Of a stretch of DNA of 64,000 nt, positions 7,671-16,253 are shown piece by piece; position 1 is the stretch's first letter, and each line of letters opens with the position of its first letter. The notes beneath the pieces were generated by a model. The model was not told the origin of the DNA. It did not search any database and saw nothing but the letters and a program-made list of their open reading frames with translations. The stretch spans positions 62,001 through 126,000 of the forward strand of contig NZ_JAKNTW010000019.1 of the NCBI RefSeq assembly GCF_022213955.1, in the 5' to 3' direction. Source of the stretch: Dolomitihabitans soli (lineage in GTDB: Bacteria > Actinomycetota > Actinomycetes > Streptosporangiales > Streptosporangiaceae). Made by a program: the position numbers and the translations under genes.

Positions 7671-9226
7671 GCCTCGCCGTACCCTCCGCCGCCGGGCAGC
7701 TCCAGCCGTACCACGTCGCCGGGTTGCAGCGTGATCCGCGCCTGGGTGCGCACCGGCTCGCCGTTGACGAGGAAGCGGCCGGTCGCGCCCGCCTCGCCGC
7801 CGAAGACACCGAGCGGGCCGCGCGCCAGGCGGCTGGTCACCGCGTTGAGCGTCCACGGGGCCTTGGTGTCGACGGTGAACTCGATCGTCTGGCCGAGCCC
7901 GCCGGTGAAACGGCCCTTCCCGCCGGAGTCGCGGCGCAGTTCCTTGCGCAGGAACCTGATCGGCGCCGAGCCCTCGACCACCTCGATCGGCACCGCCGCC
8001 ACGCCCGTCGGATAGGAGGTGGCGGACAGGCCCGGCTTGGCGGAACGCGCGCCCACACCGCCGGCGTAGGTGAACATCGCGGTGATGAACGGCCTGCCGT
8101 CGTCGTGCTGCCCGCTGACCTGCATGGTCCACACGGCCGCGGAGCCCTCCGCCATCACTGCGTCAGGTAGCACCTGTGACATAGCCTGCAGCAGCGGCAT
8201 GGGGAGGAACATGCCGACCACGTGCCTGGCCGTGCAGGGCGACGGGGGCACCGCGTTGACGATGCTGCCCACGGGGGCCTCCACCCGGATCGGGGCGAGC
8301 GAGCCCGCGTTGTTCGGGATCTCCGGGTTGAGCAGGCTGCGCAGGGTGAACGTGGTGTAGGCGTGGGTGTAGTTCTTGACCACGTTGATGCCGTACGGGC
8401 TGGCGCCGGACGAGCCCGCGTAGTCGACGAGGATCTCGCCGAGCTCCGGGTCGACGGTCACCGCGACCTGGATGGTGATCTCCGAGCCGTCGGCCAGGTC
8501 GAGCACCGAGGCCGCCTCGTACCTGCCGCCGGGCAGGCGCCTGATCGCCCGCCGGGTGGCGTCCTCGGACCGCTCGATGACCTCGTCGGCCAGGCCCTCG
8601 ATGTCGGCCAGGTCGTACGCGTCGAGCAGGGTGCGCAGCCGCTGGGCCCCGACCTCGCCCGAGGCGATCTGGGCGTGCAGGTCGCCGGCCATGTGGGTGG
8701 GCTGCCGGACGTTGGCCAGGATGAAGTCCCAGACCGGCGCGTGCCGTTCACCCTTGACGAGCAGTTTCGTGATCGGGATCCACAGGCCCTCCTCGAAGAC
8801 GTCACGTGCCCCCGCGCCGATGCCGTAACCGCCGACGTCGGTGTGGTGGATCGTGGAGCCGAAGAACGCGATGACCCGGCCCGCGCGGAACACCGGGACC
8901 AGCACGGTCACGTCGAGGAGCTGCCCGGCCGTCTTGTACGGGTCGTTGGTGATCAGTACGTCGCCCGGTTCGAGGGAGTCGACCGGGTGCTTGTCGAGGA
9001 TGTTGCGGACGGCGATCGCCAGGGAGTTGATGTGCCCGGGAGTGCCGGTCACCGCCTGTGCCACCATCCGGCCGCGCCGGTCGAACAGGGCGTTGGCGAG
9101 GTCGCCGGCCTCCCGCACGATCGGGCTGAACGCCGCCCGCTGCAACGCCCTGGCCTGCTCGTTCACGGTCGACACGAGCGAGCCCCAGAGGACCTCAAGC
9201 TCGATGGCGTCGAAGGTCCGGCTCAT
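7667..9226 (-). CDS. hyuB: Hydantoinase/oxoprolinase family, subunit B
   Basis: A 519-residue HyuB-type subunit. Recognisable family segments are FSPIVREAGDLANALFDRRG (about 32-51), GDVLITNDPYKTAGQLLDVT (about 88-107), the metal-site-like HHTDVGG (about 126-132), and the Gly-rich C-terminal ELPGGGGYGEA. With HyuA it forms an ATP-dependent amidohydrolase that opens cyclic amides (hydantoins, 5-oxoproline, caprolactam) or, in the acetone-carboxylase branch, acts on ketones. It overlaps HyuA by four bases and the CoA synthetase by four, so all three are translationally coupled. Confidence 0.9.
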   Translation of the reverse strand: MSRTFDAIELEVLWGSLVSTVNEQARALQRAAFSPIVREAGDLANALFDRRGRMVAQAVTGTPGHINSLAIAVRNILDKHPVDSLEPGDVLITNDPYKTAGQLLDVTVLVPVFRAGRVIAFFGSTIHHTDVGGYGIGAGARDVFEEGLWIPITKLLVKGERHAPVWDFILANVRQPTHMAGDLHAQIASGEVGAQRLRTLLDAYDLADIEGLADEVIERSEDATRRAIRRLPGGRYEAASVLDLADGSEITIQVAVTVDPELGEILVDYAGSSGASPYGINVVKNYTHAYTTFTLRSLLNPEIPNNAGSLAPIRVEAPVGSIVNAVPPSPCTARHVVGMFLPMPLLQAMSQVLPDAVMAEGSAAVWTMQVSGQHDDGRPFITAMFTYAGGVGARSAKPGLSATSYPTGVAAVPIEVVEGSAPIRFLRKELRRDSGGKGRFTGGLGQTIEFTVDTKAPWTLNAVTSRLARGPLGVFGGEAGATGRFLVNGEPVRTQARITLQPGDVVRLELPGGGGYGEA

Positions 9227-11304
9227 CGGGTGCCTCCTACTGCGGTCGCGATGATGGAGCCGTCGGGCGCGACCTCGCAGGTCCAGCCGTCCGGCACGAC
9301 CGAGGTGGTCTCCCGCTCCTCCACCAGGGCGGGCCCGCTGAACCTCATCCCCGCGCCCAGCTCGCCCCGCCGGTAGACGGGCACGTCGGCGGGCCGCTCA
9401 CCCCGCCGGAACCGCGCCTTCCTGGTCCCGTACGGCACCGCCGTACCGCTGCCGGGGGCCAGCGTGGGCACCTCGAACGGCGGCGGATCCGACCAGGCGG
9501 CGACCCGCCAGGTGACGACCTCCACCTCCAGGTCGGGGATGCGCAGGCCGTACACCCGCTCGTACGCCTGGTGGAACTGCTCGACCGTCTCCTCGGGGGA
9601 GAGCGGCCAGGAGGCGCCCTCGCCGACCCAGACGGTGATCTCGTTGCCCTGCCCGGCGTACCGCGCGTCCAGCCCGTAGCGGAACCGCACCGCCGAGACG
9701 TCGGCCCCGGCGGAGGCGAGGACCTTGCGGCCCTCCTCGCGCATCTCCTCCAGCAGCGTGTCGCGGTCGTGTTCCATGTCGCCGCCGAGCACCCGGACCA
9801 TGCTGCGGGCCAGGTCGATCCGGACCGGGCTGACCAGGGTGCCGAACGCGGACAGCACGCTCGCGTTCACCGGGAAGATCACCCGGGGTGCTTCGAGGAG
9901 GGTCGCGACGCCGCAGGCGTGCACCGGGCCCGCGCCGCCGAACGCGATCAGCGCGACGCCGCGCAGGTCGATGCCGCGCTCCACGGCGTGCATCCGGGCC
10001 GCCGCCGCCATGTTCTGGTTGATCACCTCGTAGACGCCCACGGCGGCCTCGTCCACGTCCGTCTCCAGGCCGTCGGCCAGCGGCTCGAAGGACTCGCGCG
10101 CCAGGTCGAGGTCGAGCGGCATCTCGCCGCCGAGGAAGTAGTCGGGGTCGAGCAGGCCCATGACCAGGTCGGCGTCGGTGGTGGCCGGGACGGTGCCGCC
10201 CCTGGCGTAGCTGACCGGGCCGGGGTCCGCGCCCGAGGAGTCGGGGCCCACCTTGAGCAGCCCCAGGTCGTCGATCCGTGCCAGGCTGCCGCCGCCCGCG
10301 CCGATCTCCACCAGGTCGACGGAGGGCACCGAGCACGGGTAGCCGGAGCCCTTCTTGAACCGGTAGACCCGGGCGACCTCGAACTCGTTGGTCAGCTCGG
10401 GGACGTAGTCTTCGATCAGGCACGACTTGGCGGTGGTGCCGCCGAGGTCGAAGCAGAACAACCGGTCCTCGCCGAGCCGTTTGGCGTACCAGACGCCCGC
10501 GAGCGCGCCGGCCGCCGGGCCCGACTCCACCAGCCTGATCGGCACCCGGCGCGCGTCGGCCGCCGAGACGACCCCGCCGTTGGAGAGCATCATCAGCACC
10601 GAGGCGCCGAAGCCGCTGTCACTCAGCCAGCGCTCCAGCTCCGAGAGGTAGGGGCCGATCACGGGCATGGTCGCCGCGTTGCAGGCCGTCGTGACCATCC
10701 GGGGATACTCCCGGATCTGCGGCGTGACCTCGAAGGACGCGCAGACGGGCACGCCGAGGCGCTTGGTCAGGCCCTCGGCGACCAGCCGCTCGTTGTCGGC
10801 GTTCGCGTAGGAGTTGAGCAGGCAGACCGCGACGGCCTGCACACCCTGCAACTTGGTGGCGAGCTGGTCGAGCGCGGCCTCGGTCGGCGCCTGCCGTACC
10901 TCTCCGGTGGCCATCGTCCGCTCGTCGATCTCGAACACCAGCTCGCGCGGGATCGGCGGGGCGGGGAACTCGATCTGCATGTCGTACATGTCGTAGCGGT
11001 GTTCGGTGCGGATCTCCAGCGTGTCACCGAACCCGCTGGTGGTGACCAGCGCGGCGCGGCCGGTCTTGCCCTCGATGAGGGCGTTGGTGATCAGCGTCGT
11101 GGCGTGCACGATCGGCCGGGTGATGTCGCGGGGCTCGATACCGGCCGCCGCCAGCGCCGAGGTCACCCCTTCGCGGACGCCGCCGAGCGGGGCCGCGGGG
11201 GTGGTCAGGGTCTTCTCCACTACCACGCGCCCGGAGTCCGCGTCGAGCAGGACCACGTCGGTGAAGGTCCCGCCGATGTCGACGGCGAGCCGCCAGTCAG
11301 TCAC
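9223..11304 (-). CDS. hyuA: Hydantoinase/oxoprolinase family, subunit A
   Basis: A 693-residue HyuA-type ATPase subunit of the ASKHA fold. The phosphate-1 motif is VDIGGTFTDVVL (9-20), the phosphate-2 motif is FDLGGTTAKSCLI, and the adenosine region includes IAFGGAGPVHA. It couples ATP hydrolysis to activation of the amide carbonyl handled with HyuB. The start GTG lies inside the last codons of the aldolase gene (8-bp overlap) and the stop overlaps hyuB. Family knowledge allows substrates from 5-oxoproline to lactams; the neighbours (Rieske oxygenase, aldolases, CoA ligase) suggest a xenobiotic or heterocycle rather than glutathione turnover. Confidence 0.9.
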   Translation of the reverse strand: MTDWRLAVDIGGTFTDVVLLDADSGRVVVEKTLTTPAAPLGGVREGVTSALAAAGIEPRDITRPIVHATTLITNALIEGKTGRAALVTTSGFGDTLEIRTEHRYDMYDMQIEFPAPPIPRELVFEIDERTMATGEVRQAPTEAALDQLATKLQGVQAVAVCLLNSYANADNERLVAEGLTKRLGVPVCASFEVTPQIREYPRMVTTACNAATMPVIGPYLSELERWLSDSGFGASVLMMLSNGGVVSAADARRVPIRLVESGPAAGALAGVWYAKRLGEDRLFCFDLGGTTAKSCLIEDYVPELTNEFEVARVYRFKKGSGYPCSVPSVDLVEIGAGGGSLARIDDLGLLKVGPDSSGADPGPVSYARGGTVPATTDADLVMGLLDPDYFLGGEMPLDLDLARESFEPLADGLETDVDEAAVGVYEVINQNMAAAARMHAVERGIDLRGVALIAFGGAGPVHACGVATLLEAPRVIFPVNASVLSAFGTLVSPVRIDLARSMVRVLGGDMEHDRDTLLEEMREEGRKVLASAGADVSAVRFRYGLDARYAGQGNEITVWVGEGASWPLSPEETVEQFHQAYERVYGLRIPDLEVEVVTWRVAAWSDPPPFEVPTLAPGSGTAVPYGTRKARFRRGERPADVPVYRRGELGAGMRFSGPALVEERETTSVVPDGWTCEVAPDGSIIATAVGGTR

Positions 11305-12079
11305 CGGTCGTCCCGTGCACTGCGTCGCGCAGCCGCTCCACCAATTGCCGGGGCTTCTCCGAGCCCCACACGTTGCGGCCGAAGGCGACCCCGGCCCCGC
11401 CCGCCTCGACCACGCCCCGCGCTACGGCGACCACGTCGTCCTCGGTCTTCATCTTGGGGCCGCCGAGGGCGACCACCGGGACCGGACAGGTCTCGACGAC
11501 CTGGGCGAACTCGGCCGGTGGGCCGGGGCAGACCGTCTTGATGATGTCCGCGCCCAGTTCGGCGCCGATCCGGGCGGCGCGGGCCACGTTCTCCACGGTC
11601 CACGGCACCGCCTGACCCCAGCCGCCGGGGATCATCTCCGCCATGACCGGCAGGCCGAGCATCTCGGCCTCCGAGCACAGCCGGGCGAGTCGGGTGAGCG
11701 ACTTGTCCTCGTCGGGCGCGCCGGGGAAGGCCAGCACCACCAGGCAGTCGGCGCCGATCTTCACGGCCTCCTCGGCCCGGTGCAGCATGGCGTTGAGGTC
11801 GCTGGTCGCGCGTTCGCCCAGCTCGGAGGAGCCGCCGTCGACCCGCAGCACCAGCCCTGCGCCGGCGAAGGCGTCGGCGTAGGCGCGGGCCAGGTGCCAG
11901 GTGACCAGCACCCCGTCGGGCCGGCCGGCCGCGATCTCGTGCATGGGCTCGCCCAGCGGCGGCCCCTGGCCCATGTAGGCGGCGTGGTCCATCGCCACGA
12001 ACAGGCTGCGGCCGTCGGCGCCGAACATCCGGCGCATCCGCCGGACCTTGCCCGCTCCGACGGCGGAGGTGTACTGCAC
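11297..12079 (-). CDS. Class I (DhnA/LsrF-type) aldolase
   Basis: A 260-residue TIM-barrel protein of the archaeal-type class I fructose-bisphosphate aldolase/DhnA/LsrF family. The strand SLFVAMDHAAYMGQGP near the N-terminus and the Schiff-base Lys region GADIIKTVCPG (about 186-196) are conserved, as is VALGGPKMKTEDDVV, the phosphate-binding loop. These enzymes make or break C-C bonds through an imine with dihydroxyacetone phosphate-like or 2-oxoacid substrates. GTG start with AAAGGAA upstream. It lies 12 bases after the NTF2-like gene in the operon. Confidence 0.82.
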   Translation of the reverse strand: MQYTSAVGAGKVRRMRRMFGADGRSLFVAMDHAAYMGQGPPLGEPMHEIAAGRPDGVLVTWHLARAYADAFAGAGLVLRVDGGSSELGERATSDLNAMLHRAEEAVKIGADCLVVLAFPGAPDEDKSLTRLARLCSEAEMLGLPVMAEMIPGGWGQAVPWTVENVARAARIGAELGADIIKTVCPGPPAEFAQVVETCPVPVVALGGPKMKTEDDVVAVARGVVEAGGAGVAFGRNVWGSEKPRQLVERLRDAVHGTTGD

Positions 12080-12091
12080 GGTGGTTCCTTT

Positions 12092-12466
12092 CTAGGCGGT
12101 GCGGATCTGGCGCTCGAACTCGGCGCCGTCCCAGTAGTCGACCCGGTGCGCGACCAGCCCGTCCGCCACGCGGAAGCGGAACATGCCGCGGATCGTGACG
12201 GGGGCGCCGCCGTACCTGAAGGTCATCCGGTACGGCACGGCGGCGCGGTCGCCGTCGACGAGCAGGTCCTCGATCTCGTAGGAGAGGTCGGTGAACTCCG
12301 TCAGGAAGTTCCCCAGCCGCTCCCGGTAGGCGTCCCTGCCGTGCAGGCTGACGCCGGCCGCCGAGGTGTGCTCGTTGTGGAAACCGGGGGTCACGCAGGC
12401 GGCGATCTCCTCCGGGGAGTGGCGGTTGAGCGCCGCGATGTAGCGCTCGACCGCCTGCCGGGTCAC
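12092..12466 (-). CDS. NTF2/SnoaL-like polyketide-cyclase-fold protein
   Basis: A 124-residue protein of the SnoaL/nuclear-transport-factor-2 fold (RYIAALNRHSPEEIAACVTP at the start, EFTDLSYEIEDLLVDGDRAA in the middle, GMFRFRVADGLVAHRVDYWD at the end). Such alpha+beta cones serve as isomerases, hydratases, cyclases or as small oxygenase subunits. The GTG at 12466 overlaps the VOC stop (GTGA), which fixes the start. Next to a Rieske alpha subunit it could play the part of the small beta subunit, which shares this fold, but it lacks clear beta-subunit motifs. Confidence 0.75.
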   Translation of the reverse strand: MTRQAVERYIAALNRHSPEEIAACVTPGFHNEHTSAAGVSLHGRDAYRERLGNFLTEFTDLSYEIEDLLVDGDRAAVPYRMTFRYGGAPVTIRGMFRFRVADGLVAHRVDYWDGAEFERQIRTA

Positions 12467-12918
12467 TCCCCCCAAAGCGTGCGTACCTCTTCGTAGACCT
12501 TCTGGTCGTGCGAGATCTCGATGACGTTGCCGTCGGGGTCCTTGAGCGCGCAGACGTAGCCGACCGGCGGCGGGATCTGCTGGGGCTCCCAGTGCAGGCA
12601 GCCCAGCTCGCGGCCCTTCTCCGCGATCGCGTCGACGTCCTCGCGGTTCGGCACCTCGATGCCGAGGTGCGCGAACGGGGTGAGCTGCGGCTGCGGGTTC
12701 CCCTTGTCCTTGGCGAACTCCACCAGCACCAGCACGAACGGGGTCTCGACCTGCTTGTCGTTCGACAGCCAGGCGTTCCGGCCGGCGTTGTCCTCGTGCC
12801 TCGCGACCACCACGAGCGGGGTCAGCGTCGTGTAGAACTCGATCGCCTTGTCCAGGTCGCTGCTGGGCAGCGCGACGTGGGTCCAGCGTGCTTCGGTGAG
12901 CGTTTTGCCGAGAGCCAT
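12463..12918 (-). CDS. VOC-family (glyoxalase/extradiol dioxygenase-like) protein
   Basis: A 151-residue vicinal-oxygen-chelate protein. It begins its fold at RWTHVALPSSDLDKAIEFYT, followed by FAHLGIEVPNREDVDAIAEK and a C-terminal CALKDPDGNVIEISHDQ. The His and Glu positions fit a metal-binding VOC site (HVAL; HLGIEV; EISH). The reaction could be ring cleavage, isomerisation or lactoylglutathione-like chemistry. A GAGGAGAATC ribosome site precedes the ATG. It is 15 bases after the Rieske gene and overlaps the next gene by four bases. Confidence 0.82.
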   Translation of the reverse strand: MALGKTLTEARWTHVALPSSDLDKAIEFYTTLTPLVVVARHEDNAGRNAWLSNDKQVETPFVLVLVEFAKDKGNPQPQLTPFAHLGIEVPNREDVDAIAEKGRELGCLHWEPQQIPPPVGYVCALKDPDGNVIEISHDQKVYEEVRTLWGE

Positions 12919-12933
12919 GATTCTCCTCGTGTC

Positions 12934-14127
12934 TCAGTCTTTGTCGACGGGCCCGTCGAACTCGTCGGGATCGAGCGGCGTGGCCACATCCGCACGGATC
13001 AGCTTCATCATGTGCTGTGCTCTTCCTTCCCACGCGCTGGGCGGTCCCACGCGGTAGAAGGGCGAGCGCAGGTTCCCCATGAGCTGCGTCACCATGTCGG
13101 TGTCTTCCTTGTTGGTCTGCGCCAGCCCGTCCAGCTCCCGGTTCTGCAGCTCCAGATCGTCGGTGAGCCCGTAGATCCGGGAGAACAGCCGCGAGGAGTC
13201 GGGGGCGATCGGGTCGACGCGCACCATGATCAATTGTGACGCGTACGGCAGCGGCGTCAGGTTCGGGTAGATGAACTCCGCGTAGCTGCCCTTCAGATCC
13301 TGCTCGTCGAGGTCCGTACGGCCGGCCGACATGTCGAAGTTCGCGGAGTGCGGCTTGTACCCGCTGGTCGTACGACCCTCGAACCGGACGATCGTGTCCA
13401 TCTGCTTGCGCACCTTGTTCAACCGCCGATGCACGAAGCGGACATGGTAGTCGTCGTTGGAGTTCTCGACGAACGTCTTCCAGTTGATCGGGTGGATCTC
13501 GTCGAGCTCGCGGTGGTACCTCTTGAAGGTGTGGATCTTGTACTGCTCGTAGCGGGGGAGCAGCGGCGCGATCCACTCCTCGAAGGTCGGCGTCTTGCGC
13601 GACAGGCAGACGAAGACCAGCTTGTCGAAGGCCACCTTCACCCGGATCGGGACCAGGCCGTACTCCTCCATCGGGAAGTCCGGGCCGTACATCCGCTCCA
13701 TGTCGGGGATGCTCAGCAGCTTGCCGTCGATCGCGTACGTCCACGCGTGGTAGGGGCAGGCCAGCGCCTTGCACGAGCCGGCCGGCTCGAACGCCAGGCC
13801 GGCGGCGCGGTGGCGGCAGTTGTTGAGGAAGCCCTTGACCGAGCCGTCCTCCTGGCGGATCACGATCACCGGCTGGGTGCCCACCTTGCCGGTGATGAAG
13901 TCGCCCGGCTTCGCGAGGTCCTCGGTGTCGCCCAGCCACACCCAGGACCGCGCGAACACCCGGATCATCTCCAGGTTGAACAGGTCCTGGTCCCAGATCT
14001 CCCACGGTTGCAGCATGTCGCTGGGCAGCGGCGGGTCGACGAGCCCGTGTGACTCGCGCTCCCAGTCGCCCTGACGGCGCACGACACGCTCGTGCAGGGC
14101 CTGCTCCGCTGTACTGTCTTCGAGCAA
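12934..14127 (-). CDS. Rieske non-heme iron oxygenase, alpha subunit
   Basis: A 397-residue aromatic-ring-hydroxylating-type oxygenase subunit. The Rieske [2Fe-2S] ligands are in CRHRAAGLAF and CPYHAWTYAIDG (C-x-H and C-x2-H). The catalytic mononuclear-iron region is ENSNDDYHVRFVHRRL, giving two His ligands. It inserts oxygen into its substrate using electrons from a ferredoxin/reductase; no such partners are encoded in the window, so general cellular ones are implied. The start is TTG at 14127 with GGAGG seven bases upstream. First gene of the eight-gene operon and divergent from the aldo/keto reductase, so its promoter lies in 14128-14278. Confidence 0.9.
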   Translation of the reverse strand: MLEDSTAEQALHERVVRRQGDWERESHGLVDPPLPSDMLQPWEIWDQDLFNLEMIRVFARSWVWLGDTEDLAKPGDFITGKVGTQPVIVIRQEDGSVKGFLNNCRHRAAGLAFEPAGSCKALACPYHAWTYAIDGKLLSIPDMERMYGPDFPMEEYGLVPIRVKVAFDKLVFVCLSRKTPTFEEWIAPLLPRYEQYKIHTFKRYHRELDEIHPINWKTFVENSNDDYHVRFVHRRLNKVRKQMDTIVRFEGRTTSGYKPHSANFDMSAGRTDLDEQDLKGSYAEFIYPNLTPLPYASQLIMVRVDPIAPDSSRLFSRIYGLTDDLELQNRELDGLAQTNKEDTDMVTQLMGNLRSPFYRVGPPSAWEGRAQHMMKLIRADVATPLDPDEFDGPVDKD

Positions 14128-14278
14128 GAGGTGCCTCCCGTGCTGCTCAAGGGGATGTCTGGGACGCTATGTCCGGGGTGTGGAAAGCCTCCATGTGCCC
14201 CCAGCCCAAAGATCGGGCCTCCGCACTGCACCGGAGCCACATCGGTGCCCGTACCTGCGGCGTGACAGGGTCGTTCCC

Positions 14279-15316
14279 GTGAATCACCGAACTCTTGGCC
14301 GCACCGGCATCCAGGTCAGCCCGCTCTGTCTCGGCACGATGATGTTCGGCGCCTGGGGCAACCCCGACCACGACGAATGCGTCCGCATGGTGCACACGGC
14401 GCTGGACGCCGGCATCAACGTGATCGACACCGCCGACGTCTACGCCTTCGGCGAGAGCGAGGAGATCGTCGGGCGCGCGTTGAAGGGCCGCAGGGACGAC
14501 GTCGTCCTGGCCACCAAGTTCCACAACCCGATGTCCGAGGACCCCAACCACCGGGGCAACTCGCGACGCTGGATCATGAAGGCGGTGGAGGACAGCCTGC
14601 GCCGCCTCGACACCGACTGGATCGACCTCTACCAGGTGCACAGGCCGGACCCCCTGACCGACGTGGACGAGACCCTCGGCGCCCTGACCGACCTCATCCG
14701 CCAGGGCAAGGTGCGCGCCATCGGCACGTCCTCCTTCCCCGCCGAGGAACTGGTCGAGGCGCAGTGGGCCGCCGAGCGGCGCGGCCGCGAGCGGTTCACC
14801 GCCGAGCAGCTCTCCTACTCCATTCTGGCCCGGCACGCCGAGGCCGCCTCCCTCCCCGTCGCCGAGCGGTACGGCATGGGCGTCCTGGTGTGGAGCCCGC
14901 TCAACGGCGGCTGGCTGACCGGCAAGTACCGCCGCGACGCGCCCCCGCCCGCCGACTCCCGGGCAGCCGTCAACGCCGAGCACTTCGACTACCGGGCGGA
15001 AGACGTACGCGCCCGCAAGCTCGACCTGTCGGCGAAGCTGGGCGACCTGGCGGCCGAAGCCGGGATCTCGCTGATCCACCTGGCCCTGGGCTTCGTCCTG
15101 TCCCACCGGGCGGTGACCTCGGCCGTGATCGGCCCGCGCACCCTCGCGCAGCTGACCGACCACCTCGGAGCCGACGCCGTACGGCTCGCGCCGGAGGTGC
15201 TCGACGCGATCGACGAACTCGTCGCGCCGGGGACCAGCCTCAGCCCCGACGATGTCGGGTATGTGCCTCCGGCGCTGGCCGACCCCGGCCTCAGGCGTCG
15301 TTCTTTCCCCAGATGA
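14279..15316 (+). CDS. Aldo/keto reductase
   Basis: A 345-residue NADPH-dependent (beta/alpha)8 oxidoreductase. The catalytic tetrad is visible: Asp and Tyr in VIDTADVYAFGESEE, Lys in VVLATKFHNP, and His in LYQVHRPDP. The C-terminal cofactor-binding loop contains SAVIGPRTLAQLTDHLG. It reduces an aldehyde or ketone. The GTG at 14279 was chosen because the AKR core (NHRTLGRTGIQVSPL) begins immediately after it. Divergent from the Rieske operon. Its 3' end overlaps the convergent VOC gene by 26 bases. Confidence 0.9.
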   Translation: MNHRTLGRTGIQVSPLCLGTMMFGAWGNPDHDECVRMVHTALDAGINVIDTADVYAFGESEEIVGRALKGRRDDVVLATKFHNPMSEDPNHRGNSRRWIMKAVEDSLRRLDTDWIDLYQVHRPDPLTDVDETLGALTDLIRQGKVRAIGTSSFPAEELVEAQWAAERRGRERFTAEQLSYSILARHAEAASLPVAERYGMGVLVWSPLNGGWLTGKYRRDAPPPADSRAAVNAEHFDYRAEDVRARKLDLSAKLGDLAAEAGISLIHLALGFVLSHRAVTSAVIGPRTLAQLTDHLGADAVRLAPEVLDAIDELVAPGTSLSPDDVGYVPPALADPGLRRRSFPR

Positions 15317-15692
15317 CGATCTGGTTGCCCCACGGGTCGAGGAACGACGCGTGGTGGCCGTTGAACTCCTCCCAGTAGGTCTGCTCCCACAGGGCCGTGG
15401 CGCCGAGCATCACGGCCTTGTTGAGATATTCGCCGGGCGGGCCGTCGACCGTGATGTAAATGCGCGGCTGCACCCCGGAACGCTGCTCGGGCGACCGCGG
15501 CGCGGGGTCCGGGACCTGCTGCACCTCGTTCCACAGCCCGAGGTGCAGCCCCTCGCCGGGCACCACCTGGTGGAAGACGCCCTGCGGGCGGCCGTTGATC
15601 GTCCAGCCGAACAGATCCTTGTAGAAGATCGAGGTCGCCTCGATGTCCGAGGTCGGCAGATCGACGAAGACAAGCGTGTTTGCCACGGTCAT
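15291..15692 (-). CDS. VOC-family protein, tandem paralogue 1
   Basis: A 133-residue VOC-fold protein starting MTVANTLVFVDLPTSDIEAT and ending FLDPWGNQIVIWGKNDA. It shares a conserved frame with the gene just upstream: [FV]VDxPT[ST]D, SxFYxxLFGWxI, EYL/KFLAQAV, MGATxLWE, YWEEF, DPWGxxIVxW. This shows a tandem duplication. The usual metal-binding His at the first position is absent (VFVDL), so a non-metal or altered VOC function is possible. It lies eight bases after the paralogue and is convergent with the aldo/keto reductase. Confidence 0.8.
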   Translation of the reverse strand: MTVANTLVFVDLPTSDIEATSIFYKDLFGWTINGRPQGVFHQVVPGEGLHLGLWNEVQQVPDPAPRSPEQRSGVQPRIYITVDGPPGEYLNKAVMLGATALWEQTYWEEFNGHHASFLDPWGNQIVIWGKNDA

Positions 15693-15700
15693 AACTCCTG

Positions 15701-16069
15701 TTACTTGTAGTACGTGCCCTTGTCGCGCCAGAGCACGATCTCGCTGCCCCACGGGTCGCGGAACGCCGCGAGCCGCCCGTCGAACTCCTCCCAGTACCGC
15801 TCCTCCCACAGAACCGTCGCGCCCATCTCGACGGCCTGGGCGAGGAACTTCGGCGGCTCGTCGACCATCACGTAGACCCGGGGGACGGGCCCGGAGACCG
15901 GAGTCTCCTCACGGTGGATCCCCAGGTTGGGCTTCACCCCGGGCAGCACCTCGTGGAACTCGCCGGCCGGGCGGCGCTTGATCTGCCAGCCGAAGAGCTT
16001 CTCGTAGAAATCCGAGCTGGCCTCGGGATCGGTCGTCGGAAAGTCAACGAAGATCACTGGGTTGGGCAA
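15701..16069 (-). CDS. VOC-family protein, tandem paralogue 2
   Basis: 122 residues, beginning MPNPVIFVDFPTTDPEASSD, with RPAGEFHEVLPGVKPNLGIH in the middle and DPWGSEIVLWRDKGTYYK at the end. Closest relative in the window is the adjacent gene at 15291. The pair likely forms homo- or heterodimers, since VOC proteins build their active site from two beta-alpha-beta-beta-beta modules. The role in the catabolic island is inferred from neighbourhood only. A 55-bp tandem repeat lies directly upstream. Confidence 0.8.
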   Translation of the reverse strand: MPNPVIFVDFPTTDPEASSDFYEKLFGWQIKRRPAGEFHEVLPGVKPNLGIHREETPVSGPVPRVYVMVDEPPKFLAQAVEMGATVLWEERYWEEFDGRLAAFRDPWGSEIVLWRDKGTYYK

Positions 16070-16104
16070 GGTGTCTCCTCACTTCGAATCAGGTCTGGTC
16101 CGTC

Positions 16105-16253
16105 TTCCGGACACGGTCGGTGCGGCCGGCTACCCGGACACGGTCGGTGTGTGGTCGGCTACCGGACACGGGCGGTGTGGTCGGCTACCCGGACACGGTC
16201 GGTGTGTGGTCGGCTACCGGACACGGGCGGTGTGGTCGGCTACCCGGACACGG
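16105..16253. repeat. 55-bp tandem repeat spanning the kinase stop codon
   Basis: Two identical 55-bp units (16131-16185 and 16186-16240), each itself made of two diverged 27-28-bp halves built on CTACCGGACACGG and CGGTGTGGTCGGC. A partial copy lies on each side (16105-16130 and 16241-16253). The kinase stop codon (16240-16242) and its last codons (SPVSG) lie inside the array, so expansion has moved or created the C-terminus. The array fills almost all of the space to the VOC gene at 16069. Confidence 0.85.

Noticed and set aside
9571..12496. Long plus-strand open frames of about 500-650 codons opposite hyuA and the aldolase
   Set aside because: The translations are low-complexity and without family motifs, while the minus strand carries clear enzyme motifs.
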